From Rosistilla oblonga (GTDB lineage Bacteria > Planctomycetota > Planctomycetia > Pirellulales > Pirellulaceae): a stretch of 64,000 bases of DNA. Both the position numbers and the translations under genes were made by a program. The notes beneath the pieces were generated by a model. It did not search any database, had not been told where the DNA came from, and saw only the letters and a program-made list of their open reading frames with translations. Positions 57,801-64,000 of this stretch are shown in pieces; position 1 is the first letter of the stretch; each line of letters begins with the position of its first letter. The DNA lies in the NCBI RefSeq assembly GCF_007751715.1, contig NZ_CP036292.1:3913339-3977338 (forward strand). Direction: 5' to 3'.

Positions 57801-59387
57801 ACTATCGTTTCATTCGATGCATCGGGGCTGCTGGGCAGCTTGACTCATCGCGGCGACGGCAGCTTTGAATACGACCCAAACGGACAACTCGAATCGCTCG
57901 GCCAGGGCGAGCAATATGTCGGGACATTCACCTACACGATCGATGACGGCGACGGCGGCCTCGCATCGGCGGTGGTGACGATCATCGTGCATGGCAGCAA
58001 CGATGCACCCTCGCTGAATATGACCACCTCGCAGATCGGGTACGTCGAGAACCAAGGACCAACGCAGCTGATCCAAAACATCACCTTGTCCGACGTCGAC
58101 GGCACGACGCTACAGTCGGCTCGGATCTGGTTCTCCAGCGGCTACGCAGCGGGCGAAGACAAACTGCAATTCTCTGACACCGCCACGATCCACGGCAGTT
58201 GGGACGAAGCGACATCGACTCTAACGCTAACCGGAACCGACACGCGAGAAAACTACCAAACCGCAATCGAATCGATCCACTATCAAAATCTCAGCGAATC
58301 CCCTTCGACGGCACCGCGAGTACTGGCGGTACAAGTCGACGACGGCAACGCCCAGAGCCAGATCGTTGCGAGGAACATCGCCGTCACATCGGTTAACGAC
58401 GCTCCGGTTGGCCAGAACGACACCTTCGAAGTTATCGCCGGGGAATCGTTGACCGGGCAAGGCGTTCTGTTGAACGATCTCGACGTCGACGGCGATTCGT
58501 TGACCGCCACCTTGATCGACGGGCCTAGCAACGGCACTCTGACGCTGCTGCCAGACGGAACCTTCTCTTACCAACCCGACCTGGAATTTGCCGGCGTCGA
58601 TCGCTTCACCTACGTCGCTGTCGATGGATCCGAAGTATCCGAACCGACCGAGGTGCTGTTGATCATCGCCGCCGCCAACCTCTCCGGCGGAAACGTCGCC
58701 GTTGGTGAAGCCGGTACGTCGGCAATCGACAGTTCCAGCAGCGCGTTGAGCGAATCCGATCCCGTCTCCGAATCGATCAACATCGTTGAATCGGCGCTCG
58801 CCGCCGGCAACTCGTCGTCGCAAACCGACGACGCCCCACCACCACAGCAGAACGAGGCAGCGGCGATCGACATTCTGGTCGAACCGTCGGAATCCGACGA
58901 CGATGACGGTGCGGTCCTGGGCTTGGGGATACTCGTCGGCGACGACGAACAGTTCACGTGGACGCCGCAGGTCCAGCGGCAAACGATCACCTTGCACCGC
59001 GATGTCGAGAAAGCTGCCGCCAACGACTCGCAAGCCAATCGGAACGACGACTCACACAACACCGCGGTCTACGAACTGATCGCCCACCCCGGCACCGCGT
59101 GGCAGGAGATGGATGCGTTTCGCAGCCAGATCGATGGCCAGTTGTACGGCAACGCGATCACCGTCACGACAGTCGGCATCACCGGATCCAGCTTCGCCCT
59201 GGGCTACATCACTTGGGTGATGCGGAGCGGATTTATTTTGACCGGCTTGTTGGCCAACATGCCTATCTGGCGATCGTTCGACCCGTTGGTTGTGATCTCA
59301 GGAATGAGTCACGAAGGGAACGCGGAAACTATCCAAGAGATTATTACGCGGGAGAAACAAATCCTCGACGAAACCGCCGTCGGCTAG
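51873..59387 (+). CDS. Giant LEPR-XLL surface protein (DUF4347, CSLREA, cadherin/PKD)
   Basis: 2504-residue surface protein. Residues 43-53 carry the planctomycete LEPR-XLL export signature (LEDRLLFSATP). Then DUF4347 (about 107-265; IHIVSHGEDGQIKLG, LLIYGCDLAAT), a CSLREA motif (about 270-300; DGLTSLREAIIATN), a right-handed beta-helix (about 285-590), WxSxxQDGSG-type beta repeats (about 605-970), PKD (about 980-1075), cadherin-like repeats (about 1080-1390), DUF2341 (about 1408-1515), a LamG domain (about 1530-1735), and further PKD, VCBS or cadherin-like Ig domains (to about 2260). A Ser/Asp-rich linker leads to a C-terminal segment with one or two hydrophobic helices (about 2426-2475), possibly a membrane anchor. 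Likely adhesin or glycan-binding. Confidence 0.95.
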   Translation: MKFGFDTVLDRAWLLLDEGATRLHGALANPVRVDRQRPSLDVLEDRLLFSATPMAAIAELAEIDDSGLQTSQVAHQFETEATGESDGSTTSDSAESTTAKQLVFIDSAVADLDALTSDLAGDDSRFAVFVLDAERDGIDQISEILADHRDVAGIHIVSHGEDGQIKLGQTWLGIDAMDGYAGQIAQWSGSLAEGADLLIYGCDLAATSDGRAMIDAIAALCNCDVAASDDDTGNAAYGADWELEYTTGQLQTDVAFSESLQANWLGKLAVITVDTTADVIDGGDGLTSLREAIIATNSGAGGDTIQLSAGTYQLTISGDENDSNQGDLDIKQSVTIVGAGAGATIIDGGGIDRVFHTRGNTTVATISDVTIQGGANDSNGGGIFVDQESTLNLIDSIVQGNDGGADRGGGVHVHGTFNANRVLFTNNTAQDGGAIYYHGAEGGSLVNVTISGNVATADGGGLWTDTAIEIVNATITANDAHDGGGLFVAAEQITLSNTIVAGNTTFTGEKDVAGDFISDGSNLIQVVGSATGLGGDITGVDPQLAVLANYGGSTPTHMPHASSAAINAGTTTGAPTVDQRGVARDASPDIGAVERVATELTATTETRVNTTTGDTQQTSGQARGNVNSIALADNGNYVVVWSSDNQDGSGWGVYGRLYAADGTPRTDEFLLNTETSDDQVDVSVASDAAGNFVATWTSSEQDGSGDGIYAQRFDTAGNKIGTEILVNTSTLRSQRAPIVSVDRATGDFVIVWNDVGVLSQDVVAQKFDASGAKQGPTEIVVARMTLIGTPKANVAMLDGGGYAVAWEELGNIRVQKYGASGTTYGALLTPENSFPISAGMPDLAVHSDGSMVVVWSESDTTIKMLRYDSAGNTIGGTRTVNSTAGGTQQAPVVDIADDGSFIVAWEGQGSGDSSGVFAQKYNADGTANGGEFRINQTTAGTQSQVSIAAIDDKNYVAVWTGAGPGDTEGVFVRQFNDQTNTAPTAVAGGPYTIDEGDSLTLDGSGSIDADLDTLQYAWDLNNDGTFGETTALQTATPTLSWSDLQSLGIANDGVYTIALRVSDGRGGVSTSTTTVTVANIAPTITSPTAVSVDENTTPVQTVTATDPVDPVVYSISGGSDSSRFTIDANTGVLAFVSAPDAEAPTDAGGNNQYDVEVTASDSSGGSHVATIRVTVNDLNDTAPTIANPPLIGVSELATAGTTVANLSATDPDSGTTLQNWTITDGNADGIFAIDANTGRITIANTTNLDFESTTGYSLSVTVSDGVNTSAVQAVSIAIEDANDNVPVIAAGQQFSVTAAAPNNTLLGTLTASDLDASSTVLQNWTIVDGNIGNAFSLDATTGELRVQDQTALDATATPVYTLRVTVSDGVNASTIETVRIDVTPTMAPIAGDDSYTLSEGGTLDVDVVADWHNASWHQRQQLTFNNTASGSNLTDFAVLVKLHATAADAIAIDYSTTQDQGQDLLFYDSDGTLLSHEIQSWDESGYSYVWVRVPQIDAGSGSDSIWMYYDNPDAPAIDRSGDTWTAADLAVLHLDGSLQDSSIHANHGSGTASASPAGIVDSAASFNGTNSTVSLGSASSLDDIFEGGATISVWINAEDWGGGNYGRIVDKASSHFGGGSSNGDGWALEVGNQGTPGGFLLFNQGFTGGEAEWRTDVGSIQLNTWHHVALVYDSNSAAVGPQIYIDGVLQNLNETRTASGTARSDAAIDMTVGNYAQDTSRAFDGLIDELRISDQTRTADQINAERLQGLGLFVNAGPVETGPGGLLANDRDPEGQVLQISLLDGPANAASFNLAADGSFSYLHDGSETTADSFTYTLTDASGVSTVGTVRLTITPVNDAPTAYAGGTYTIQEGSSLLLDGSPSADIDNPIVSFAWDLDGDGIYGEVGEAVGSQANVDWDTLRSHGISNNGSYTIGLQVTDAAGLTATAHATLIVNNAIPVAVNDAGIAFTTDEGTAFVTGNVLSNDSDPNALDAVTIVSFDASGLLGSLTHRGDGSFEYDPNGQLESLGQGEQYVGTFTYTIDDGDGGLASAVVTIIVHGSNDAPSLNMTTSQIGYVENQGPTQLIQNITLSDVDGTTLQSARIWFSSGYAAGEDKLQFSDTATIHGSWDEATSTLTLTGTDTRENYQTAIESIHYQNLSESPSTAPRVLAVQVDDGNAQSQIVARNIAVTSVNDAPVGQNDTFEVIAGESLTGQGVLLNDLDVDGDSLTATLIDGPSNGTLTLLPDGTFSYQPDLEFAGVDRFTYVAVDGSEVSEPTEVLLIIAAANLSGGNVAVGEAGTSAIDSSSSALSESDPVSESINIVESALAAGNSSSQTDDAPPPQQNEAAAIDILVEPSESDDDDGAVLGLGILVGDDEQFTWTPQVQRQTITLHRDVEKAAANDSQANRNDDSHNTAVYELIAHPGTAWQEMDAFRSQIDGQLYGNAITVTTVGITGSSFALGYITWVMRSGFILTGLLANMPIWRSFDPLVVISGMSHEGNAETIQEIITREKQILDETAVG

Positions 59388-59556
59388 CTGTCGCGATCCG
59401 CCGTCGCGAGATGCGAGCCAATGAACTTCCTGCAAATTTTCAAGCCGTTTGTCGAACGAAACCCTATTTCGCCCGCGCCGCCGACCTTCTTTGCTGGCCG
59501 CAATCGGTTATATTTCAATCGGGGCGATTGGATCGATCGCCAGGATTTGGGCCGCC

Positions 59557-59560
59557 AGGA
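59557..59560 (+). promoter_or_regulatory. Ribosome-binding site deciding a TTG start
   Basis: AGGA six bases before TTG at 59567. No in-frame ATG exists between the stop of the giant gene and the conserved part of the UVR protein, so this supports the TTG start. Confidence 0.5.
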
Positions 59561-59566
59561 CACAGA

Positions 59567-60319
59567 TTGGATATCACGTTGGAGACAAAACGAAATCAAC
59601 ATCTCGATGAGCTGCTTCGCAGTTGGCCCTTTGACGCCCAAAATCTCAGCGTTCGGATTGTCAAAGGCGACGATGGCCGCGATGTGATTCAGATGCGGGT
59701 CGACATGGGGATCTTGCAGTTGGAAACGACCGACCGACCCGACGGTGAACGCCCCGAGGGATGCAGTTCGATTCTCGAAGCCATCCGCAAACAGGAACTC
59801 GACGAAGTCGGATTTGTGCTCAGCGACGATCAATGCAATCAAGTCGATCGCGAATTCATGCAGTTCTACCATCGCCGGATCTGCTGGCTGCGGCTGCAAC
59901 ATTATCGCCGCGCCGTCCTCGACGCCGATCACACATTGCAGTTGATGGATGCGGCTCGTTTGCATTCTCCCGATGAAGATTGGTCGACGACTCACGAACA
60001 GTATCGTCCTTTTGTCTGGTTCCATCGCACCCAAGCCCACGCCCTCTCGGAACTCGAAGACGAGGGTGCCGAACAAGCGGTTTCCGCGATCAATGCCGGG
60101 CTCGAATCGATCGAGCAGATCTTCGTCGAACACGGTGCCGAAGAGCATTTTGAAACCGATGAACTTGTGGTTCGATTGCGTGAACTGCGAGAGTCGCTGC
60201 GCCGCGAATATTCCGTCGGCCGCACCTTACAAGAGCGTTTGCAGGAAGCTGTCGAGAGCGAGCAATACGAATTGGCTGCCCGCTTGCGTGATGAACTCGC
60301 CAAACGTTCGATGAACTGA
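59567..60319 (+). CDS. UVR-motif protein of unknown function
   Basis: 250 residues. Starts at TTG 59567 with AGGA upstream; the frame is open earlier only by overlap with the giant gene. The N-terminal domain shows LDELLRSWPFDAQNLSVRIV, GDDGRDVIQMRVDMGILQLE and DRPDGERPEG, a pattern I know only from planctomycete hypothetical proteins. The middle is helical with many aromatic residues. The C-terminus is a UvrB/UvrC (UVR, PF02151) motif: LQEAVESEQYELAARLRDEL. UVR motifs mediate protein contacts in UvrB/UvrC, ClpC and McsA. Only 12 bases separate it from the histidine kinase gene, so they are cotranscribed. Confidence 0.85.
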   Translation: MDITLETKRNQHLDELLRSWPFDAQNLSVRIVKGDDGRDVIQMRVDMGILQLETTDRPDGERPEGCSSILEAIRKQELDEVGFVLSDDQCNQVDREFMQFYHRRICWLRLQHYRRAVLDADHTLQLMDAARLHSPDEDWSTTHEQYRPFVWFHRTQAHALSELEDEGAEQAVSAINAGLESIEQIFVEHGAEEHFETDELVVRLRELRESLRREYSVGRTLQERLQEAVESEQYELAARLRDELAKRSMN

Positions 60320-60331
60320 TCCGGATATCCA

Positions 60332-61723
60332 ATGCCGTTTGCCGCACTCTCTCGGCTGTTTCATCCCAGCGTGATGCTTCGCGCTCCGCTGGGGACCTCG
60401 ACCTGGCTGCTGCAGTTGCGGTGGTTTGCTGTCGTTGGCCAACTGGTCACGATCTCGGCGGTCGGCCGATTTTTTCCAGTCGACCTGCCGCTGGAACCGC
60501 TGTTCGCCTTCATCGGTTTCACCGCCGCCACCAACCTCGCTTACACGATCTGGCTGGGAACGCGTGAGCCGGCGGAACCGCAAGCTTCCGACGACGCGCT
60601 CTACCGCACCGAAGTCGCGTCGCTGCTGATGACGTTGGATCTGTTGACGCTCGCCGCGATGCTCTACTTTTCCGGGGGCATCGACAATCCGTTCGTCTTC
60701 TTTTTCTTCGTCAATCTCGCCGTGGCCGGCGTTGTCCTGCGGCCGGTCTGGGCGTGGATTCTGACCAGCATGTCGATCGCATGTTTTGCCGTGCTGACCT
60801 ATTTCCGAACGCCAATCGAATTGCTGTCGATCGATTCGCACGCCGCCGGTTATCGGATGCGCGAGCACGGGATGTTGATCGCGTTTTCAACCTGTGCGGC
60901 GGTCGTCACCTATTTTGTCTCCCGCGTTGCCGAAGAATTGACGGTTCGCCAAACCCAACTGCGAACCGCGCTGCAACAGCAATCGCGCAGCCAACGCTTG
61001 GAGGCGCTGACCACGCTTGCCGCCGGCGCCGCGCACGAACTCGCTTCGCCTCTTTCGACGATCGCCGTCGTCGTACACGAGATGCAGCGGCACGCCGCCG
61101 AAGCGGATGTGCCCGACGCGGTCCGGCAGGATCTCAGCCTGATCGATTCGGAAGTAAATCACTGCAAAGCGATCCTCTCGCGGATGCGAAACGCCGCCGG
61201 CGATCAAGCGGCCGAACATTGGGACCGGATCACGCTTGTCGATCTCGTCGACGCGATCGTCGAAGGGATCCGCGATCCGCACCGCGTCGAGATCTCCGAC
61301 GACGTCGACCGATTCGACGACTACACGCTCTGGATTCCGATGGAAGCTGTCGCCCAAGCGATCCGCAATCTGATCGGCAACGCCCTGGACGCCAGTCCCG
61401 CCGAAGCCTCTGTCGCGGTGGAGGTGAGCGTGACCGAGGACCATTTCACGATGGAGGTGATCGACTCGGGAGAAGGCATGCCCGAGGAGGTTGCGCAGCG
61501 CGCCGTCGAGCCGTTTTTTACGACGAAGCAACCGGGCAGCGGAATGGGCTTGGGCCTGTTCTTGACGCGCAATGTGATCACGCGATTGGGCGGCACACTG
61601 GAGTTCGATACGAAGCTTGGCCGAGGTACCCGCGCAATCGTTCGAATGCCCCGACGACAGCAACTGGCGGCCGAAAACCTTCCCGACGGCGGATCGCAAA
61701 TGACGCATAATGGTTTAGAATAG
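60332..61723 (+). CDS. RegB/PrrB-type redox sensor histidine kinase
   Basis: 463-residue membrane kinase. Six N-terminal helices (about residues 25-205). Between helices lies GGIDNPF at residues 115-121, the quinone-binding signature GGxxNPF of RegB/PrrB/ActS. HisKA phosphoacceptor His235 in GAAHELASPLSTIAV; HATPase domain with NLIGNALDASP, DSGEGMPEEV and GSGMGLGLFL. A RegB-type redox Cys in the dimerisation helix is not evident. Senses the quinone-pool or respiratory state and phosphorylates the response regulator encoded 59 bases downstream. Cotranscribed with the UVR gene. Confidence 0.9.
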   Translation: MPFAALSRLFHPSVMLRAPLGTSTWLLQLRWFAVVGQLVTISAVGRFFPVDLPLEPLFAFIGFTAATNLAYTIWLGTREPAEPQASDDALYRTEVASLLMTLDLLTLAAMLYFSGGIDNPFVFFFFVNLAVAGVVLRPVWAWILTSMSIACFAVLTYFRTPIELLSIDSHAAGYRMREHGMLIAFSTCAAVVTYFVSRVAEELTVRQTQLRTALQQQSRSQRLEALTTLAAGAAHELASPLSTIAVVVHEMQRHAAEADVPDAVRQDLSLIDSEVNHCKAILSRMRNAAGDQAAEHWDRITLVDLVDAIVEGIRDPHRVEISDDVDRFDDYTLWIPMEAVAQAIRNLIGNALDASPAEASVAVEVSVTEDHFTMEVIDSGEGMPEEVAQRAVEPFFTTKQPGSGMGLGLFLTRNVITRLGGTLEFDTKLGRGTRAIVRMPRRQQLAAENLPDGGSQMTHNGLE

Positions 61724-61782
61724 GAACTGAGTTGCGAATCGCCGAGATTCGCACAACTTCGACCAGGCAAAACTGTAGCGAC

Positions 61783-62412
61783 ATGACCGACCCGATGAGT
61801 TCTGCAAGCATCGACTCCGACGCCGAAGCTATCACCCGCGGGCTCGACGCCGAAACCTTAGGCGTGTCCAGCATCATTGTTGTCGACGATACCTTTGTCC
61901 TTCGCGACCGATTGAGTCTCGCTTTTCAACAGCGTGGTTTCCGCGTTGAACAAGCCGGAGATTACGACGAAGCGATCGCTCGCTTCAGTTCGCGTCCCAC
62001 CGATCTGGCGGTGATCGATCTGCGGATGCCCGGACGCAGCGGTTTGGACCTGCTGATTTCCATCAAACGCATTCATCCCGAGACCAAGGTCGTGATCCTT
62101 TCGGGGTTTGGTAGCATTGCCGCAGCGATCGACGCGGTCCGGATGGGAGCGACAAACTTCCTCTCCAAACCAGCCGACGTCGACGACATTTTGAATGCCT
62201 TCGTTCGCGGCGACCAACCGCAATCGCACGCCTCCGACGGGACCGAGTTTCCCGTCCCCTCGCTGGCTCGCGCCGAATGGGAACACATCCACCGCGTGCT
62301 GTCGGATTGCAGCGGCAACATCTCCGAAGCAGCTCGCCGATTGGGCATCCATCGCCGCTCGTTGCAACGCAAATTGAGAAAGCGAGCTCCCGACGATCCG
62401 GGCAGCGAATGA
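61783..62412 (+). CDS. RegA/PrrA-type response regulator
   Basis: 209 residues from ATG 61783 (TTG 61732 possible). Receiver domain (about 25-145): the Asp pocket in IIVVDDTFVLRDRL, phosphorylated Asp79 in LAVIDLRMPG, Thr-equivalent Ser in VILSGFGS and Lys in FLSKPAD. A linker leads to a Fis-type HTH with HRRSLQRKLRKRAP, the near-invariant C-terminal motif of RegA/PrrA/ActR. The protein controls photosynthesis, CO2, N2 or respiration genes in proteobacteria; its targets here are unknown. It is the partner of the upstream RegB-like kinase. Confidence 0.93.
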   Translation: MTDPMSSASIDSDAEAITRGLDAETLGVSSIIVVDDTFVLRDRLSLAFQQRGFRVEQAGDYDEAIARFSSRPTDLAVIDLRMPGRSGLDLLISIKRIHPETKVVILSGFGSIAAAIDAVRMGATNFLSKPADVDDILNAFVRGDQPQSHASDGTEFPVPSLARAEWEHIHRVLSDCSGNISEAARRLGIHRRSLQRKLRKRAPDDPGSE

Positions 62413-62507
62413 TCCGACCGCGACGGTGGTCCGGTCCGCACGCAGGTGACCGCGACGCCCGATTGAGCACCGCGATCGCCTGCAGAATTGCTGGCTAGAA
62501 CGCCCGC

Positions 62508-63749
62508 TTAAAACTTCTTGGCTTCGGCTTGTTGAGCATGCCGAGCGACGGTTTCCTGGAAGCGTTTCTTCCCCTTCTCGACGACCGCGCGAATCTGCCG
62601 AGTGCTCTCTTCGCTCTCTTTCCGCAGTTCGGTGATCATCGTCAGCGATTCGATCTGGAAGTCGCTGATCGCATCGACAAGCTTTTGTACCGATTCGGGA
62701 TCGACAGTCGAACCGTAACCGGCCTTCAACGCCGCTCGCTCCAGTTCGCGACCGAGATCTGCGACGTCTTCGAGCCCCTTGTTGACGCCTTCTTTCATCG
62801 CTTCGGTCGCCTGCGTGACTTCGTGCAGTCCCTGTTGCGACGTATAAACCGTTCCGAGAATCGTGAAGACGTGCTCGTTGGTCGTGAAGAAGGTGACCGA
62901 GCGGCGGAAGACGCGATCCTTAACGTCGTGCGTCTGCTTCAACTTGGTGATCAACGTCTCGCCGACGTCGTAACCGATCGAAAGGTTTTCAGCGATATCC
63001 TTGAGCAGTTGGAACGTCCGATCCTCCTCCTCAAATTTTTGACGCGCTTCGTCGCGAGCCAGTTCTAGCCGCGAGCGGCTGCCTTCGTCTTCACCTTGGA
63101 ATTCGTCGACCGCCGTTTGCGCTGCGGCCAACGATTCCTGCGCCGCCGCCAACGTAGGCCCATGTTTATCCAACAGTTCGCTCGCCAAGACCTCCGCCTC
63201 TTTAAGAGCGAAGCGGAAATCGATGTAGCCATCCATGATCGCTTCTTCGCGGCTGAGTTGATCCTTCGTATCGGTCGTCACATCGCGGTAGACGTCGATG
63301 ATCTTATCGAACCGATCCGATGGCGTTCCGCGGCGAATCTTCATCCACCAGTTCTGCCACTTTTCCGTAAATCCGATCCGCCCATCATCCAGTTGGGCGA
63401 TCAGCATCTTGCTGTCCTCGCGAACCGAATCGAACATCTGCGTGATTTCCAGATAGCGTTTTCCAACCTGGATGTTTTCGACGTTCTCGCGGACCAATTG
63501 GTTGAACGTGCTCATATGCTGAATGACTTCAGCGATCGCCAAAACGCGAGCCTCATCGACATGTTTGACGCTCTCGAGCAAATGGATCATCTCCTGCGGC
63601 GTGTCCTCCCGCTTCGACAATCCAAACTTGTCCAACACGTTCAACGCGCGATCGAGATACTTGTGCATCGAACCGCTTGTCGCAGTCGACGAGGTTTGGG
63701 CCTGCTGCGTTCCAGCAGGTGCTTGCGCTTGTTGATTTGCTTCGCTCAT
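62508..63749 (-). CDS. Coiled-coil cytoplasmic protein, distantly TelA-like
   Basis: 413 residues from ATG 63749; no signal peptide or membrane helix. Begins with a Gln/Ala/Thr-rich tail (about 1-30), then predominantly helical sequence with long coiled coils (about 180-260 and 330-413) rich in Glu, Lys and Ala. The order of helices and segments such as RRSVTFFTTNEHVFTILGTV and LHEVTQATEAMKEGVNKGLE remind me of toxic-anion-resistance TelA proteins, but the similarity is faint. The function is unknown. Convergent with the response-regulator gene, 95 bases away. Confidence 0.8.
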   Translation of the reverse strand: MSEANQQAQAPAGTQQAQTSSTATSGSMHKYLDRALNVLDKFGLSKREDTPQEMIHLLESVKHVDEARVLAIAEVIQHMSTFNQLVRENVENIQVGKRYLEITQMFDSVREDSKMLIAQLDDGRIGFTEKWQNWWMKIRRGTPSDRFDKIIDVYRDVTTDTKDQLSREEAIMDGYIDFRFALKEAEVLASELLDKHGPTLAAAQESLAAAQTAVDEFQGEDEGSRSRLELARDEARQKFEEEDRTFQLLKDIAENLSIGYDVGETLITKLKQTHDVKDRVFRRSVTFFTTNEHVFTILGTVYTSQQGLHEVTQATEAMKEGVNKGLEDVADLGRELERAALKAGYGSTVDPESVQKLVDAISDFQIESLTMITELRKESEESTRQIRAVVEKGKKRFQETVARHAQQAEAKKF

Positions 63750-64000
63750 ATCCGTTGTCTCAGAGAAGAATTCCGTAGTAATTAAAGTCAAACACGTGAC
63801 GCGTGAAACGAAAGCCTAACACGCAAGACGCATTCGATCGCCTGCAGGCCGCAGTCCCGCAAGACGCAACAACTCAAGGTTAACATTTTCGGTCGCCGAA
63901 ACAATCGAAGTTGCGTCGGCGCTGAACCAGCCAAGATCGAAAAAGTCGCGTCGGGTCGCACAATCGCGACAACCGACGCCGCTTTGCATCGCTTGTTAAT
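63750..64000. other. Upstream region of the coiled-coil gene, window edge
   Basis: 251 bases ahead of the minus-strand gene. It must hold that gene's promoter; no specific element is visible and no other gene begins before the window ends. Confidence 0.5.

Noticed and set aside
1-64000. tRNA, rRNA, prophage, insertion sequence or integrase
   Set aside because: I looked for TPsiC-like arms in gaps, transposase motifs and attachment repeats and saw none; covariance-model scanning would be needed to exclude small RNAs.

Overview
This is chromosomal DNA of a planctomycete, most likely a marine Pirellulaceae member (Rhodopirellula, Rosistilla or Roseimaritima type). The lineage call rests on families seen here: two DUF1549/DUF1553 proteins (one with a planctomycete cytochrome domain and a DUF1501 partner), a DUF1598 protein, DUF1080 hydrolase, a PVC-type dehydrogenase/cytochrome c giant, a sulfatase, and a 2504-residue surface protein with the LEPR-XLL signature. 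Coding density is high. I see no rRNA, tRNA, CRISPR array, prophage or insertion sequence.

Layout. 1-4.4 kb: PSCyt1-DUF1549-DUF1553 gene (truncated by the window start) overlapping a Tat-exported DUF1501 gene. 4.5-7.7 kb: YjdM-like zinc-ribbon protein, ApbE lipoprotein, def and fmt. 7.7-9.5 kb: DUF1080 protein and a small Coa1-like membrane protein. 9.5-18.9 kb: a polysaccharide-type locus: FHA-GAF-sigma54 activator, DUF1598 protein, Wza-like exporter, Cys-rich exported protein, and an O-antigen-ligase/TPR protein with a possible sigma54 promoter. 19-24 kb: rhomboid protease overlapping a MATE transporter, then guaA-nagB. 24-30 kb: sulfatase, membrane-anchored FAD/2Fe-2S reductase, secreted beta-sandwich protein, second DUF1549/DUF1553 protein. 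30-35 kb: a 1581-residue ThuA/SGNH/dehydrogenase/HEAT/cytochrome c fusion. 35.1-35.6 kb: cluster of palindromic repeats. 35.6-42.6 kb: membrane-inserted P-loop NTPase, small secreted protein, Tat-exported TIM-barrel isomerase, CnoX-like thioredoxin-TPR protein, GH57 enzyme. 42.7-46.3 kb: orphan sigma54 activator and an exported HEAT-like protein with a receiver-like insert. 46.7-51.7 kb: hisE-hisG-argH (minus), miaA and a metallo-beta-lactamase protein (plus). 51.9-59.4 kb: LEPR-XLL/DUF4347/CSLREA surface giant. 59.6-62.4 kb: UVR-motif protein with a RegB/RegA-like redox two-component pair. 62.5-63.7 kb: coiled-coil protein, possibly TelA-like.

How the parts fit. Housekeeping clusters (def-fmt, guaA-nagB, hisE-hisG-argH, miaA) sit among exported and surface proteins typical of planctomycetes that degrade sulfated polysaccharide and particulate matter. 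The two sigma54 activators and the RegB/RegA pair suggest that surface polysaccharide and energy metabolism respond to environmental and redox cues; that link is inference. No single gene set is a clear new defence or mobile system. The most unusual items are the exported protein with a degenerate receiver-like domain, the five-part cytochrome giant whose SGNH nucleophile appears missing, the membrane-inserted NTPase beside the palindromic repeat cluster, and the small Coa1-like protein.
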